Origin: Trichosporon coremiiforme
Lineage: Eukaryota; Basidiomycota; Tremellomycetes; Trichosporonales; Trichosporonaceae
Reading direction: 5' to 3'
Assembly: GCA_039545355.1 (NCBI GenBank)
Contig: BCJJ01000025.1
Location: 1 to 64,000, forward strand
Length of the DNA: 64,000 bases
A program made the position numbers and the translations under genes. Below are positions 42,326 to 54,926 of this stretch, piece after piece; position 1 is the stretch's first letter; every line of letters starts with the position of its first letter. The notes below the pieces were generated by a model. That model was not told where the DNA came from. It worked only from the letters and a program-made list of their open reading frames with translations, and searched no databases.

Positions 42326-45300
42326 GGCGGAGATGGTGAAGAAAGCGAGGAAGGGGGAGAGTGTTCTGCTCCAGCTCTGGAGTTTGTGTCGAGGGGCCAG
42401 GCGAGGGGGTCGGGGCCTAGTCGGGAGCTAGAGAGGGAGCTAGAGAGGGAGCTAGAGGCTGGCTGGAGGAGCTAGGAGAGGGGCGGCGGGCTTGTGGGTG
42501 TGTCCAATGTTCGAGCGAGGGCGGCCTGATATATGAGCGACGGCAAGGAGCTGGTCGGGATAGAGGAAGGAGGATCCCCGTTGGCCCCCACTGCACATCA
42601 CCTCAGGTCGGCGGTGGGCCCGGGGGAGGGATTGTGGGGAACCCGGTGCAGGACTTGCAGCATGCAGTCTGACGGGCAGCGAGGGAGAGGAAGGGGGGTC
42701 CGGGCGAGCTTGAATCGTTGGTCCGAACGATGTCGAGGGGAGAGAGAGACACATGAAAGCAGGCGGGCGGCAGGCGTGGGGCGGGGCACCTGACTGGTTG
42801 CTGACGGCAGAGGAACAGAGGAACGCCACGAGCCCGTCGCCTTGATTCGATGCTGAGCCGGATCCCTGGGGACACTGGGGAAACTGCCGCCCTGGGTAGA
42901 CCAGCTGCACATGCTGGCACCGGTCAGGACACAGGACACAGGACGCACGCAGCCGCAGCCCTGGTCTTGTTTAACGATGCTCAATCTCCCCGGCAGCAGC
43001 GCACGGCAGGCGACCTCTACGGGCCAAGCCCGACCACCTTCGGGGTCACGCCGACTTCTTCATGCTTACACAGCCGCCGTGCCTGTCCTCTGCCCTCCTC
43101 TGAGCGACTGGAGCCCTTGCCCGTCTGCCCAAGCACCGGACGCGCACCACTCCACTTGAGCAAGGACAACACACGGTACGCGGCAAAGTGGGTCCACCCA
43201 CAGCTTCCAACATGCCTGCAGATCCTTCACGCGACCGACCTCTGTGCCTCCAACGTTACGCTTTACGCTTAGCCCCACGTAGCGTAACGGCTCTGTCTGT
43301 TTTTGGCTCTGTTTTGGAGCCAGCCCCAATGCATTGGGATCTCCGGTCGTACTTTCACGCGTCATAGAGCCATGGCCGCATGCATGCACTCCAGTACACC
43401 AGTTTGCATCTCATCGCCGCAGAGTGCTGCGCAATCTGACCGTCCCCCCCTCCCTGCCTTCATGAACAGCGCCACCCATGTCGTTCTCTGCGAGTTACCC
43501 GGTCAGCTGAACCCAGGCTGGACAAGGGAGCCCATCACGGCCCATCACGGCCCATCACATGGGGCCGGTGACTTGCGTGGCGTCGTGCTTGGGGTGCTTG
43601 GGCGTGCAAAGGCTCCGCCATCGGCGACGCGCCGAGGTGAGTTCGGCATCGCTCCGAGCGGCAAAGCATTCGTGAAGAAACCGGTAAACAGCGGTCGAGC
43701 GCCGAGAGCCAGTGGGAACAGCAGGGCAAATATCAGGACACGGCACGACGACGATTGGGCAACAAAGCTGGAACCCTCACTTGCTCACGCCGCACAGGGT
43801 CGAGCCCGTCGAGCCCTGCCCAGCTCATGCCGGCCATGCCCCAGCCCTGCTAACCCAGCCTATGCCCCCCCTGCCCACCCGGTTGCTCGCCGCGCTCCAC
43901 CGTTCATGAAGCCGGCGTCGTTCCATACTGGTACCCTGCGAGCCCAGAATAGGTTGAATCTCGGATGCCGCGGAGTTGAGAGGGCGGAGCACAGGGAGCG
44001 CCGAGGGTTGGAGAGTGGGGAGCGCCCCAACCCGTCCAGCGCGGTCGGCGTCCGACGCCAGGCTCGCGGGACCCCAGCGAGCCCTTTGGCTATGTGCAAC
44101 TCCGCCGGGCAACGGCGAGCCAACAGCAAGCCAACAGCAAGCCAGCGAGCGATGCCCCATTCGTCTCATCCGCGACCGCGATCGATACTCCATGACGTAT
44201 ATGGCTGGCTGGCTTACCGGTCATGTCGCCTACAATGTCAGTTCATCAGGACACATGCTGGGCAACTCGGGTGGCTCCGGGCAACCCTTGCGCGAACGTC
44301 ATGAATGTCACGAATGTGCAGCTGGCCAACCGGAGATGCGCCGTCCAGCACGAGCGGCGCGCCGACTTGACGTCCCACGTCCCATGGTTTGTTCTCATTT
44401 TCGCTCATGTGGGCGCGCTGAAGCATGAAGCACGGCCGAAACCGCAACACGTAGCTCCGCAATCTGTGTCTCGCGATGGGGAATGGACTACCCAGAAGTC
44501 TGGGTCGGCGATGCGCCGCGATCTCGGTGTGCCTCCGAGCATCCGAGCAGGCATCTATGGACGGGGAGATGAGATCTCGGCTCGTGCCGCATGCATCCCA
44601 CATACGACACACCGGCCGAACCTGTTTGCCTGGAATGCTGCTGAAGCGATTCATTCAACGGCTGGAATGCTGGAAACAAGTGGGACGCAGATCATCGAGC
44701 GACGTACATCTTCGCTTCGTCTCTGCCAGTCCGTGGGCATCTCTGGAAACACTCTCATAACCGTTGACGTTATCGCATCGGTCATGCGTCCCGGTGGCGT
44801 ATTCTGCTCCATCGACTTACGACTCGCGCAGGGCCAAAGCTCCAAGAGCAGCCGCATTGTGGATCATGAACGTAAGCGAGGATTGCGGAATGTTGCTTGC
44901 CTGAAGCGACGTTACCTGGAAACAAACCCAATCTCAGGTCCCGGGCAAGACCGTGTACCGTCATCGAGGTGTTCTTGACGTCCGTGGACAGAAGTGAACG
45001 GTTATGGGCGCCGGCCGGCTGGCTTGCTGTGGGATCCCATAAAGCATCGAGTTGACGATGAGGTCGCGAGACTGCCGTGCGCGAGTAGTGAACGCGCTGG
45101 GGTGATGCTTCGTGAGTCGTGCGCGCGATCACAGCGGTGTGGTCTGAGACAGTAGTGCTTGGCATGTGCTAGTGCAGCCATGCAGCCATGCAGCCATCGG
45201 GCCGATACCTCCCATCCGCTTGAACAAGATAGTTGACGTTCTTGAGCTGACGGCAGATGCAACTGACGTACAAGCGGGAACCGAATACGATGTTGCTCGG

Positions 45301-46040
45301 TGACTTGATAAGGTAACCTTGATAAGATCCCCGGCCACCGACGGCTTAAAGCGCTGGGAGATGCTGCAGGCGCTGTCGGCATGAGCGGAGAGTGACCTGC
45401 ACCCCCGCTCGCCGAGCACTCGTATCGGCGCATTGACACTGTCGCAAACGCGCGAGGTTTGACTTTGGCAGATGCGGCGTCCGAGCCCTTGGAGGCTGCA
45501 ACGACTCCCTGCGCCGATCTGCACAGCTGTCACCGCGTTGATCCGCACTTTGCACCGCTCACATCTCCCGATCTACGGCTTGGCATCGCCTTCCGCCTTT
45601 CCTGTCGAACCTGCATATCCGTCGAGTCCCATATCACTCGGTGACTTGATCTGCTGGCTTAGATAAGGTGGCCAGCAGCCGAGACCACGGAGCGCTGCGG
45701 CGGTCGTAAGTCGTTGCCTCGTTGCCAGCGTACACCATAAGCTTGGCACCGCACTCCCTCAGAAGTTGCGTTCGTCATTGTCAGTGTCAATCTACGGCTG
45801 CATGCTTCTGACCCACGACCGCATCGCCGCGGGTGTTGTGCACGCCGTTTGCGCACCGTGCGCCCACGATACCGATCCATGGAGCGAGGTCGGAACACAA
45901 AGAGCACGACACGTCCTACGCCGCTCGATCCGGGTCCGACTGCACTGCAAGCTGGTCCGCAGCAGTATCAATCACACACTACAAAAGAGCACCTTCCTTC
46001 TTTGTCAACACCAACACTCAGCAGTCATCTCGAAAGCACC
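42326..46040. other. 3.7-kb gene-poor region
   Basis: The longest gene-free stretch in the window. Open frames up to 333 codons (43303-44304) have no domain, odd composition and overlapping frames on both strands, so I do not call them. It holds simple repeats: GGGAGCTAGAGA x3 (42423-42458), CCCATCACGG x3 (43531-43557) and GCAGCCAT x3 (45176-45199). A non-coding RNA or a fast-evolving multi-exon gene could be missed. Confidence 0.4.
42423..42458. repeat. GGGAGCTAGAGA tandem repeat
   Basis: Three 12-bp units about 100 bp upstream of the sugar transporter start, in its promoter or 5' leader. Confidence 0.85.
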
Positions 46041-46915
46041 ATGAAGCTCAGCCTCCTCTACCTGTCCCTCTTCGCTGCCTCGGTTTCCGCCGCCGCGATC
46101 CCCGAAACATCCGACCACCTCGCAGTCCGTGACAATCACTCGCCCGTCGCGGCACCCGAGAACCACACGCTCCGCGAGAACCACGGAACCCGTGACAGCC
46201 AAATCGTCGGTTTCACCGAACTCGAGGAACAGATCCAGCAGGCTGAGCACGACCGTCAAGTCCTCCTCGACCTCGGCGAGACGGAGGCGGCGCAGCGCAA
46301 GGCAGAGTACATCGCGCAACTTCGCACTGCGCTCGAGGCGTACCATTACGCTGAGAACAACAACGGTGCCCTCTGGTCTCGCCACCACAACCGGGACCGC
46401 GCGAGTATCTGGGTCAGCTTTGCGAAGCTTGACGCGCAGATCCGCAAGCTCGAGCAGGAGATCCAGATCCTACAGCGGCTTGGCGAGCGCGAAGCCGTCG
46501 AGCGCAGGCAGCGCCAGCTGGCACAGCTGAAGGGCCAGCGCGAGACCTTTGCAGACGCCGAACGCAAGGACGCCAACCGCTTTGGCGGCCGCGGTCTGGC
46601 GCTCGAGGCTCTCGAGGAGCGTGACTTCGCCGACCACGATGAGCGTGACGACTACCCGACCACGCCGGCCACGCCACCCGCGGCAAAATCGAGGCGGACA
46701 TGAACCGGCTGCAGATTCAGATCATGAAGGCTGAGGAGCAGTACGACAGGCTCGGCAGCACGGGCGAGCACGCAGCTGCCAGGCGCAAGCTCCGGGACAT
46801 TGAAGCCCTCAAGAAGAAGCTGAGGGCGCTCGTGAACGCAGACTCACAGGGCACAGGCCGCTTCAAGCGCAGCATCGCTGCGTTCGACGCCTTCGACGTC
46901 GCCCGCACGGGCTAA
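46041..46915 (+). CDS. secreted coiled-coil protein with three internal repeats, frameshifted
   Basis: Starts with a clean signal peptide (MKLSLLYLSLFAASVSA). The frame from 46041 runs 220 codons to a stop at 46703. Two helical hairpin repeats are visible: ELEEQIQQAEHDRQVLLDLG (from about residue 63) and KLDAQIRKLEQEIQILQRLG (from about 131). A third, KIEADMNRLQIQIMKAEEQ with YDRLGSTGEHAAARRKL, continues in another frame to 46915. The shift falls in a GCCACGCC-like tandem at about 46660-46685, typical of slippage. No splice pair restores the frame. So the protein is either truncated after two repeats in this strain, or the base call is wrong. No family recognised; function unknown. Confidence 0.7.
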
Positions 46916-47391
46916 ACCGCTGTAGATAAGACGCGCAGCTCGCGTGTCCCTCGCGGAAAGCATCAGATACTACTGTACATACGACTACTTATAGACTCTT
47001 GAACGATGTGACTAATGACTCCAAGTATGGCGGCATTGACCGTCATGCTTCAAGCAACAGTTGAGAGGTTCCGGGTCATGATGCAGATATCCATGTTGGG
47101 CTTTCAGTAAAATGGCGCAGGTACAACACTCTGCAGTGGCCAGGACAGGTGCCCGTTGGATGTGGTCATGCGCGGATGCAACTCGGCCCCTGCCTGCCCT
47201 CGTCGTCACGAGCCGCGCAGACTTTCAGTGACCTCCAAGACTTTGGCCACAGTGCCCGGAAATGCGGCCCCGACAGTCGCCGCAATAAGCTTGGACGTTC
47301 TTCAGTTCAAGTCAAAACAGCGATGGTCGAGAATGCTGGTGACGCTTATGCATGAAGGTATATTGATTCAGTGACTATTCCACATAAATCT
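46916..47391. other. convergent intergenic, no feature seen
   Basis: 476 bp between the ends of the coiled-coil gene and the ABC transporter gene. No gene or repeat noticed. Confidence 0.4.
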
Positions 47392-50300
47392 CTATTGATG
47401 CTTCAGAGTATATTCCACATTCGCAGCGAGGCTGGCGAACAACCCGCGGTTTGCGATGAGCTCGTCGTACGTGCCCTGCTCCTCGACGCGGCCCGCACGG
47501 AGCACATAGATAGTACCAGCGTCGCGAATAGTGCTGAGCCGGTGCGCGACAGCGATGACGGTGAGCTGTGCGTCCTTCGCCATCACGTCAAGCGCACCCT
47601 GCACCGCGCGCTGGTTCACGCTGTCAAGCGACGAGGTCGCCTCGTCCAGCAGCAGCACCGAGGGGTTGCGCAGCAGCGCACGTGCAATGACGAGGCGCTG
47701 CCTCTGCCCCCCGCTCAGTGCTATGCCCTTCGCACCGAGGTCTGTCTCGAGCCCGTCAGACAGCGTGCCGATGAACTCGGCTAGGTTCACGATGCCGAGC
47801 ACATGAGTGAGATCCGCCTCCGTCTTGTCGTCAGATCCGAGGAGGAGGTTCTCACGGATGGTCATGTTGAAAAGCACGGGCTCCTGCGTCACGAGCGCGA
47901 CGGAGCGGCGGTACGCTGTCTCGTCGATCGCTGCGAGAGGCACCCCGCCAAGCGTGATGCTTCCGGCCGAGGCCTCATAGAAACGCTCCAAGAGGCGGAT
48001 CACGGTCGACTTGCCGCTACCGCTCGGACCGGCGAGTGCCGTGAAGCCATTGTGACGGGCGAGGAGGGAGACGTCACGCAGGCTCGGATCGTCACGCGAG
48101 GGGTAGACGAACGAGACACCATCGAGACGAATGTCGCCTGCAGGCACCGGGTGGTCACCGCTGAGGTGCTCCTCGGGGAGGCTGAGCAGGCGGCCGATAT
48201 CGACCGTGGCACCGCGCGCCTGGCCGAGCTCGGGTGCCTGGGTCAGAACGTTGACGGCCTGGAAGCTCCCAGCAACGATGGCGGTGAAGGTCGCGAAGAA
48301 GGCACGCGAGCTGATCTCTTCTGAGTACACCAGCTTGCTGCCGTACCAGAAGCCGAGCGCGATGACGAAGTACATGTTGCTCTGCGCGAGTCCGAATAGT
48401 GCACAGCCGAGAATGCTGTTGCCCTTCGCGTTCAGCTTGCTCACGTAATCGTCGTACACGATGTCCTCGGCGGCTAGCGACGCAACAGTCTCGAGGTTGG
48501 TGACCGCAGCGACGGCGACGTGGTTCGCCGGTTCATGGGCCTTCTTGAACCTGGCCTCGCGTGAGTCCAGTACCTTCAGGCGCACGATACCGGTACCGAG
48601 CGTCAGAGGCAGGACGGCCATGTTGACGAGGCCGAGCTTCCAGCTGTACATTAAGCCGACGATGCAGCCACCGATCAGCGTGCTGAGCGAAGCGATAAAG
48701 GTGCCCATCGCTGTGCCGCAGAAAGTTGCGACGCGGTTCGGCGAGTTGTTGACGACGTCGGCGAGCTGGGACGACGAGTTGCGGGGTTCGTCGAAAAATG
48801 ACATGGGTGCTCGCAGCACGCGGCGAAGCATGGCGCCTTGGAGCGCGCAAGCCAGGCGATCGGACGCGTAGCCCAGACAGAACCACTGCAGGAAGATGCC
48901 GATAGCGCCGCCGATGGCGCAGATGAAGAAGTAGAGCGCGTTCATGTTCTGCAGATGCGTGTCCCTAGGCTGTGTGCTGAACGTACTGTAGGCGAGTGCG
49001 TAGATGATGGCGAAGGCGGGGTACAGAGCACCAGCCACAATGCTGCCAGCGACACCAATGAGAATGAGGCTGGCGTTGCCGTATGTGGCCATCAGCCTGA
49101 TGCTCTTCCATGTCTTAGGGGCGTCGGCAATTTCAGCTGCCGATGCGGTTCCAACAGCCTCGAGTGCCTTCTTCGGCAGGTTTAAGGAGCTGGTAGACTC
49201 ATCGACGAGCGTTGAGCCATCAGAATTGGTCTCCTCGGCGTGGAATAAGGCGTGGTAGTGGTCGTTCTCCAGCAGTGACTGGTGCGTTCCCTCAGCCACG
49301 ACAACGCCGTCATCCATGACAACGATGCGGTCCGCCTTGCGCACAGTACTCAGCCGGTGGGCGATCACGACGGTTGTGCGGCCGACAGACGTAGTCTCCA
49401 GAGCGGCGTGAAGGGCGCGCTCGCAGACCGTGTCCAGGTTTGCTGTCGCTTCATCGAGGAGCAGGACCGGCGCACGGCGTACCAAAGCACGAGCGATGGC
49501 AATGCGAGCTTTCTGCCCACCACTCAACTTGGCGCCTCCGTCGCCGGCCGTCGTGTTATAGCCGTTGGGCAAGGCAGTGATGAAGTCGTGCGCTTGCGCG
49601 ACGCGGCATGCTTCGGTTACGAGGGCGAGCTGTTCTGTCTTGGTCAGAGCCCGTGCACTGGACGGCAGGCCGAGAGCGACGTTGTCGAAGATGGAGACGT
49701 CGAACAGCTGCGGCTCTTGCAGGACGGTGGCGAGGAGGTCTCCACGCAGGTTGTGCAGGTCCATGTCCTTCACGCTGACGCCGTCGTAGAAGATGCCGTC
49801 AACGCGATACAGCGAGAGCAGCAGCGCAACCAGAGTTGACTTGCCGGAACCACTGTGGCCCACTATCGCAAGAGTCTCGCCTGCGTTGACGGTGATGCTG
49901 ACGTCGCGAAGAACGGGTACATCGGGACGGGAGGGGTAGGCGAAGGAGACGTTGCGGATCCCGATGCCATTCTGGAGAGCGGGGATCGTGACGGCAGTCG
50001 GGGGCGACATGATCTCCGGCTTGCGCTCGATGATCTCCTGGAGCTTGGTTGTCGCAGAGACGGCCGACATGAAGGCGTGGAGGTTCGGCGGGACTTGGCC
50101 AAAGGAGAAGCTGCCCATCATGATGCAGAGAAACACCGTGATGAGCGTGCCGGGCGCGAGGTCGCCGGACCGCAGGAGCTGACCGCCATACGCAAAACAG
50201 AGCGCGTAGCCGGCGTAGATGATGAATGTGATACCCGCCATGCAGATGCCCCAGATGACTGCCTTCTTGCGCGCGGTACGAAGCGCCGGGTACTGGATGA

Positions 50301-51025
50301 CGCGCACCTTTTCGACGAGGCTAGTCTCAGCGCCGAGGCTGCGAATCGTCGAAACACCGGCGAGCGACTCTTGCGTGAGGCTGCTGATAGGACCGAGTGC
50401 CATCATGAACTTGCCAATGTACGCAAAGCCGCACCTGGTCAACTGGACGTCAGGGACGAAGGACGGGTCTACTCACGAAAAAGCCGATGATAAGCAGACA
50501 CGGCAACATTGACAGGAGAGCGAGACCGAGGTTCCATGCCTTTACGAGCGCAATGATGAAGCCGGTCAGCGCGAGCGACAGGTACATGACGTTGTTCGAG
50601 AGCTTCTCGCTGATGCCCGACTGGATCGTGTCGAGATCCTTCTGCAGCTCGGTCGCGCGAGTCGTAGCCGTTCCATCTTGATAGTATGCGAGTTCCTGGG
50701 ACAAGAGGCTGCGGATAGCTTGGCGACGAAGACGGTTGGTGATGCTCTCGCCGGCCCAGTTGAAGAGGGCGGTGTAGACGAAGGTGGTGGCGAATGAACC
50801 GACGGCAAGGTAGCAGAAGATGACAACGTTGTCGTTGGTTCGGCGCTGGGCGTCGTTTGCTCCCGCCGCGAAATCAACAACATCACTGACGACGGCGCCG
50901 AACGGCAGGTTCATCAACGGTTGCACCGCGCCGGCGCCCATGCACGCCGCCAGTCCGACAACAAGCAGCAGCCGCTCGTTCACGGTCGTCTGTCGCAAGA
51001 GGAGGCGGACCTGGGAGAGAGCCAT
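47392..51025 (-). CDS. ABC-B full transporter (MDR-type)
   Basis: ATP-driven efflux pump. Exons 51025-50477 and 50442-47392, joined over a 34-nt intron, give 1199 residues arranged TMD-NBD-TMD-NBD. NBD1: Walker A GHSGSGKST (about 378), signature LSGGQKARIAIARAL, Walker B VLLLDEATANLD. NBD2: Walker A GPSGSGKST (about 985), signature LSGGQRQRLVIARAL, Walker B VLLLDEATSSLD. All catalytic elements, including H-loop AHRLST in both halves, look intact. Family members export drugs, lipids or peptide pheromones (Ste6-like); which applies here is not readable. It shares a 162-bp divergent promoter with the Atg22-like gene. Confidence 0.93.
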
Positions 51026-51187
51026 TATTGCGTGAGGTTGGCGCGCGGGCGGGTCCCGGCATGCGCCAGTTGTTTTAACGAAACCACCTTCGGACACTTT
51101 TGAGAATGTCTCCGAACCCCATCCCGGAACACATAAGAGTCCCGATGCAGGCCGTTCTCCCCGAAGCAATCCCTGTAGTAATCCACA
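51026..51187. promoter_or_regulatory. compact divergent promoter, ABC transporter / Atg22-like
   Basis: Only 162 bp lie between the two divergent start codons, so the two genes probably share control elements. I see no specific motif. Confidence 0.5.
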
Positions 51188-52399
51188 ATGGCCCCAGTCG
51201 AAGACGCCCCCGTCCTTGCCCAGCACCCGTCCTACGAGAGCACCTCGTCGCTCGCCAAGGCCGTGCCGCCCGAGTCGGACACTAAGGACGTTCGCCTCAT
51301 CGATCCGGTCGAGCCACAACACAAGCCAGTGTCTCAGAAGCTACTCAAGCGCTACAGCCTTGCGTATGCCGTCACCACCTTCGGAGTGAGTACTCAAGTT
51401 CGACGCCTCTGACGGCAGATCGGGCCCGCCTTCGGCGCCCACATCGTCTACATCTCGTTCCAGATCCAAACGATCGCCTTCATGGCGGTCGGCCACCATC
51501 CCGGTCAGTCTGCGGGCTCTGGCTGTCCCGACATGGGTGCTCCGTGCCGCGTGCCGTTTGGCAAGGGCGACGTCAACCTCACCAGTCTGCTGCTGTACCT
51601 GAATGCCATCGCGTACGGCGTCAGCGGCGTGCTCACCCTCCTCATCTCGGGTTGGGGCGACCACTTCTGTGAGTGACTTTAGAGACCTCACTGACCACAG
51701 CCTACAAGCGCGAGCAGTACATCTTCATGCTCGTCTTGTACGGTGCTCTCTGCCTCCCCGCAGCCGGTCTCACCGCCTACAACTACGCCAGCTACACCGC
51801 GCTCATCGCCCTGTACACGATCTTTAGCATCACCGGCTACCTCGCCATGGCGTGGATGAATATCTTCATCCCGTACACCATGTATGCGGCGGCGCCCATC
51901 GACGAGCTCAGTACCCAAGCCAAGGTCGATGCCTTAGCCAAGGCCGACGATGTTGAGGGTGAGGCACTCAGGGCCAAGCGCGAGAAGGAGGGTCTCAAGA
52001 TGTCCGTCTGGGGTGGCGTGTCCATGAACGTGGCGACCGTCATCTTTTACTGTATCACCATCGGTATCTCCTACGCCAGTGCTGCCGCCGCGCGCAATGC
52101 TGGCATGTACATGTCGACAGTCGCCGGTGGCATCTGCATCATCTGTGCGCTCCTCGGCTGGCGCTTCCTTCCCTCACCTGGCAGCAAGCCCTACAACGGC
52201 AACTTCTGGATGCTCCCGGTCCGAACGTTCGTCCAGCTCTGGCACGGCCTGAGCAGGTATCGCAACGCGATGCTCTTCCTGATCAGCTACGTCATCTACA
52301 ACGACTCGCACTTCGCCTACGGTTCCGTTATCGGCACGCTGTTCAACCTGGCCGCCCGGCCGAGCATGACCGAGTACACCGCGTACTCGATCACCGGTA

Positions 52400-52426
52400 A
52401 ACTAGGGTCACAGGTTAAGTCGAACG
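52400..52426 (+). repeat. left terminal inverted repeat
   Basis: 27 bp, identical in reverse complement to 54130-54156. Confidence 0.95.
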
Positions 52427-52841
52427 GATGCGCACGGTCCCGTCATCGTCAACCTCGCCGTGGCTCATGTTCTGATCCATAACTCATGCAACGGTACTCT
52501 TTATGCCTAGAAACTCCGCGTAGAGCCGAAAGGAATGCTTGGCAGCTCGGACAAATGGAGCTGCAGAGCGCACCGTGCATACTGGCCACCACACCACCAC
52601 AATAAAGCTGCATGTCACCACCCTCCTTATCGCCCTAGATCTCAGCCACCGAGGCCTGTGCTTGCCCCAAATCTTTCATGTATCAAGCTCCGAAGCTGGG
52701 CTTTTGGAAAATCCAAGAATTGAGTCGAAACCATGCATATCGGCAGCGGAGTCCGTCCGACTGTCCATCTTTGTGGCATATAAGCCTCCTTGAGTGCCAC
52801 TTCTCTTCCACAACAGCTCTACCTCATCAGAACTTGCAGCT

Positions 52842-53982
52842 ATGCCTCGCCCTTGCCTCACACCTCGCCGCCGCGCCAAGATTGCGTCCTTGGCTCGCTA
52901 CCGCAGCTATTCCTCTGTCGCCTGGGAGTACAACATCGCCAAGAGCACTGTGGGTTACTGTGTGATGTTAGCTCGCCTCCAGGCTCTCATTCCACCTGCT
53001 CTGGCTGTTCTGAACCCTGTCCAGGGGATCCGCATCCCCCGCAGCCACACCAAGCTCACTCCCGACAACCTCAGAGCGATCTACGAGGTCTTTGAGGCTC
53101 AGCCCTTCGCCAGCAATCGTGAGGTGTTGGACACTCTTGCAGACAGAGACATTGTCCTCTCTCTCATGACTCTGCGCCGTGCACGTCGCCAGCTTGGTTA
53201 TGGCCGCTTTGTGGCTCTTGTGCGGCCGTATCTAAGCCCCCTTCACAAGGAGAAGCGTCTCGCTTATGCTCTTGAGCAGCAGCGACTCTTCCAAGAGTGG
53301 AGGAAGGTGATCTTCTGTGACGAGGTCCCTCTCTACATTGACCAGCTCCACAGAGCATATGTGACGCGCCCCATCGGTTCTGACCGTGCCAATGAGCGGT
53401 GAGTGTCTTTCCTGACGTTCTACATGCTGTGGAAGAGTGCTGACACTCAGGTACATCCAGTACACCTTCAGATCGAGCTGTGGGTCGATTATGTGCTGGG
53501 GGGCTATCTGGTATGGCGGCAAGTCGAAGCTGGTGTGGTTTGACACCTCCCAGTCGACCTCCAAGCGCAAGGGAGTCAATGCGGCCATCTATCGCACCCA
53601 GGTGACTGAGAAGGAGTTGTTTGATTGCTGGAAGCGTGTCAAGACTCAGTGGCGTGGTTATGGCTTGCCCTGGGTTGTAGAGGACAACGCTGTCGTCCAC
53701 ACAGCCAAGGCCACCCGTGGCAAGGCAGAGCAACTTGGCATGCGCTTCCTGCCTCACCCTCCCTGCTCTCCTTGCCTCAACCCCATTGAGAACCTTTGGA
53801 GCAACCTCAAGCGCCGCCTGGCCCGTCTCAACCCTCGTCCCACCACCCAGGAGGGGCTATTCGCTGCCGCTACGGAGCTCTGGAACACCTATGATCAGAA
53901 TGAGATCGACCGACTTATCATGTCCATGCCTAACAGGATCAAGGACACCATCTCTGCTAATGGAGGACACATTAAGTATTGA
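52842..53982 (+). CDS. Tc1/mariner-family transposase (DD34E)
   Basis: Cuts and pastes the surrounding element. Exons 52842-53398 and 53451-53982 around a 52-nt intron give 362 residues. N-terminal helix-turn-helix region (about 10-110, with KLTPDNLRAIYEVFE) precedes the RNase H-like catalytic core. Asp160 (VIFCDEVPL), Asp264 (WVVEDNAVVHTAK) and Glu299 (LNPIENLW) form the triad; 34 residues separate the last two, which is the Tc1 spacing. The start is the ATG in AGCTATGCC; no stops or shifts occur in the exons. Confidence 0.93.
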
Positions 53983-54129
53983 TCCCAGGTGCACCATGCT
54001 TCGTATATAGGTTACCAAGACTCCCATGCACGTGGAACAACTGTTTATAGAGCAAGAAACATGCATATGCATGAGTTATTCGTGGTTGCAGCGAGGTCGA
54101 CAGTTCACGGCCTCGTTTGTGGCACCACT

Positions 54130-54156
54130 CGTTCGACTTAACCTGTGACCCTAGTT
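54130..54156 (-). repeat. right terminal inverted repeat
   Basis: 27 bp, identical in reverse complement to 52400-52426. Confidence 0.95.
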
Positions 54157-54926
54157 TACTGCGACCTCTATTGTCGGCTCTCTCATCTTCATGTACATCT
54201 TCCCTTACTCGCGCCTGTCGCTCCGACACTGGGCGATGATCGCGTACAGCCTGACAATCTTCACCACGTTCTGGTGTTGTCTCGGCATGAGCCCGTCGTC
54301 TAAGGTCGGGTACAAGCATCGCGCCGAGTTCTACGTGTTCCAGGTCGTCATGAATCTGGCAGGCTCGATCATCTCGCCTTTATTCCGCGTGCTGTTCTCC
54401 GAGATGTTCCCGCGCGGCAACGAGATCCAGTACTTTGGCTTCCAGCTCGTGCTGTCGTGCGGCACGACGTGGATCCCGCAGATTGCAAACGCTCCGATTG
54501 TCTCGGCGACCAACAACGTGCGGCTTCCGGCGGTGATCTCGCTCGTGTTCTTCATTATCGCGTTTGTGCTCGTCTGGCTCGTGAACGACAAGGAGGGCGT
54601 CGCCGTCATCCGCCGCGAGGAGGTCGCTGAAACCGAGCGACACCCCGAGGTCCGTGACTAAGCCCCCATACCTTCATATCTGCGTTATGCCGTAGCTGTG
54701 CTGTATGCATCTCTCGGACACTCGAGCAAATGCTCCGGTGCAGACCGAGGGATGCGGGATCGGAGACTTGTGAAAAGGCTCCGCGAGAAGTCTCCGAGGT
54801 CCGAGGGGCTATCAAGTCACCGAGACCCTGAATCACAGCCATTTAAACCATCGCGAGCTTGCTTCGACAACAGTGTTAACCACTTCATGACCCTCGAAGA
54901 CATCTCAACGCAACACATCTAGTACC

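Larger units (their letters stand above)
52400..54156 (+). mobile_element. Tc1/mariner DNA transposon, apparently intact
   Basis: 1757 bp with perfect 27-bp terminal inverted repeats (52400-52426 and 54130-54156, starting AACTAGGGTCACAGG) and a TA duplication at 52398-52399 and 54157-54158. It carries one transposase gene with an open frame and all three catalytic acids. Perfect ends and intact coding suggest recent and perhaps ongoing mobility. Confidence 0.95.
51188..54661 (+). pseudogene. Atg22-family MFS protein split by a Tc1/mariner element
   Basis: Atg22 proteins export amino acids from the vacuole after autophagy. Exons 51188-51385, 51419-51668 and 51701 onward are open (introns of 33 and 32 nt) until base 52399, where a 1757-bp transposon begins. 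The frame resumes at 54159 and runs to the stop at 54661. If the element and one TA are ignored, the reading frame is perfectly continuous and would code for 549 residues with about twelve spans, including the family-like block SEMFPRGNEIQYFGFQLVLS. No other damage is seen, so the insertion is young. As it stands the product is cut after about residue 382. Confidence 0.87.

Noticed and set aside
43303..44304. 333-codon open frame in the gene-poor region
   Set aside because: No domain, no convincing start, overlapping open frames on both strands and repeat-containing sequence; probably a G+C effect.
44223..44978. 251-codon open frame
   Set aside because: Overlaps the previous frame, no conserved motif, no splice or start support.
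46600..46700. an intron explaining the frame change in the coiled-coil gene
   Set aside because: No GT...AG pair in this stretch restores the third repeat's frame with acceptable length and branch site.
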